Shown: positions 19,019 through 20,151 of the stretch, piece by piece | Layout of the letters: each line of letters begins with the position of its first letter | Position numbering within the stretch: position 1 is the first letter of the stretch | Program-made: the position numbers and the translations under genes | Source: Cudoniella acicularis | Taxonomy: Eukaryota; Ascomycota; Leotiomycetes; Helotiales; Helotiaceae | Direction of reading: 5' to 3' | Length of the DNA stretch: 20,151 bases | Assembly (NCBI GenBank): GCA_013054445.1 | Contig: JAAMPI010001086.1 | Location: forward strand, 1-20,151 | The notes under the pieces: model-generated | What the model saw: only the letters and a program-made list of their open reading frames with translations | Database searches by the model: none | What the model was told of the DNA's origin: nothing

Positions 19019-20151
19019 ACGTCTTCTTTGACGTTTGCATATCGACGCATACATTTATTGTTCAGTCTCTCGTCATTGTTTGGGCGATTTAGCCACTTTT
19101 TTGGACCACTATGAGGCTATACCCACTGTCTTTTTGGCAACGTATGACTACCATGAATTCATGACACGTCACGTATGACACATTTGCGATACCCACACTC
19201 ATTTGCTGTTTTGGCAACGTACCAATACCCGTTTGGAATATTCAGGTCTCGTGCCACGCATTACAATACCTTTCTCGATAATCAAGTTTTTGGAGCGGCA
19301 TCTTCAGAAGGCTGCGGATGGATATATACTTTTAATTCTTGGCGCGAGTGTATGATTAGAGAACATGCAGCTTATGGGCTGGTGTTCGTAATGGTTTTTG
19401 GGTTGTAGAGATAGATGTGGCTTGCATGAGCTGGTCTCGAGTTTTTGGACTTGTGAGAGAAGCATGCTTGAGAAAGGTGGAGTTGAGGGGATGAGAGGAG
19501 ACCAAGAAATTACTTAATTAATTAATTTTAATACTTTACCTTCACCTTTGGTTTCTTTTTGCTTTCATCCACTCGTGTTCTGATTCTTTGCTCTCCTCTT
19601 ACCTGCAATTGGTTTCTGTGAAATATTGATTCAAGTGAATCAACAAGCTAGAATGAATCTCAACTTAAGCCAATAAAGGAAAGCCCATGATGAGGACGGA
19701 TAGGCAGACTAGGAAAGTATATTAACTATATTCCAACTATCTCTTGAAAAGAAAAGTTTCAAATAGCAGCCCCAGAATTTGAAATATGCAATGTAATTTT
19801 CCGGCCCGAGTTGCGCAGTCATAGAGGAGAAGTGGCGGGTTAAATGGGATATTTTTTATTCATTCATTCTTGTTTTGGGATGTTTAGGTGAGGTAGAGAT
19901 TTAGGGGGAAGTAGATCTTTTGGATGTAAGAAACGAACGAACGAAGGAATGAGTGAGTGAGACGGGGAGGGGACGAATGAACGAGCAAGCAAACGAGCTG
20001 ATAGTTTTGTCGATCAAATTATATACCGTGTACGAAAGTAATACTAAGAGAAAAAGCTTGGTCCATGTAAAAGTAAGAGCAGAACATGAATACGAAGTAT
20101 TGAGCGCATAGTCTGCTGGAGCTTACTTCTCACTCACAACGCAAGTGACAG
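19019..20151. other. Right-edge intergenic region
   Basis: This is the 3' flank of the cell-wall gene followed by non-coding sequence. A loosely repeated segment (tacccac..tttttggcaacgta) occurs near 19120-19145 and again near 19188-19220. The stretch also includes an AT-rich patch (ttaattaattaattttaat, around 19513-19531). No gene start is recognised. Confidence 0.4.
19930..19998 (+). repeat. Degenerate tetranucleotide tract
   Basis: An imperfect purine-rich tract of GAAC/GAAT/GAGT/GCAA-type tetramers (aaacgaacgaacgaagg, gagtgagtgag, gaatgaacgagcaagcaaacgag). A short complementary-type run (attcattcattc) lies at 19857-19868. It looks like an aged microsatellite. Confidence 0.6.

Overview
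The window looks like nuclear DNA of a filamentous ascomycete, most likely a leotiomycete/Helotiales-type fungus. The genes are compact, with short GT-AG introns of about 50-120 bp and CTAAC/CTGAT-like branch sites. The best-supported proteins are fungal in type: a complex I subunit, ARP2, a short-chain dehydrogenase relic, a TPR-CHAT relic and an F-box family member. The class-level placement is an impression from remembered family resemblance, not a database result.

Left part (1-5.5 kb): an intronless, secreted DUF3494 ice-binding-type protein (minus, 1032-1763) lies between two diverged, same-orientation copies of a roughly 210-bp repeat (about 505-720 and 3663-3885). Next comes the four-exon ARP2 gene (minus, 4120-5469). 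Just downstream of its stop is a second, mostly synonymously diverged copy of its last 15 codons.

Middle (5.5-9.3 kb): a divergent promoter of about 200 bp separates ARP2 from an Asp/Glu/hydantoin-racemase-family gene (plus, 5671-6432). This gene converges on a dead short-chain dehydrogenase (minus, 6564-7114) that carries frameshifts and has lost its catalytic core. The NDUFB7 complex I subunit follows (minus, 7703-8139, three exons, intact twin CX9C).

Right part (9.3-20 kb): a TPR-CHAT gene of about 3.1 kb (minus, 9327-12476) reads through almost completely once seven in-frame stops and three single-base shifts are recognised, so it is a pseudogene. Then come a 607-residue F-box protein (plus, 13445-15268), a DsbA/FrnE-like thioredoxin-fold protein with 21- and 11-nt microexons (minus, 15780-16737), and a secreted, cysteine-rich, Ser/Thr-rich, probably GPI-anchored cell-wall protein (plus, 18075-19018, three exons).

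The genes do not form a pathway or cluster. Conserved housekeeping genes (ARP2, NDUFB7) are interleaved with accessory surface or secreted genes, a large-family F-box gene, and two decayed genes. I found no tRNA, rRNA, CRISPR or intact transposon. The points most worth checking are the repeat-flanked ice-binding gene, the duplicated ARP2 tail and the decayed TPR-CHAT gene.
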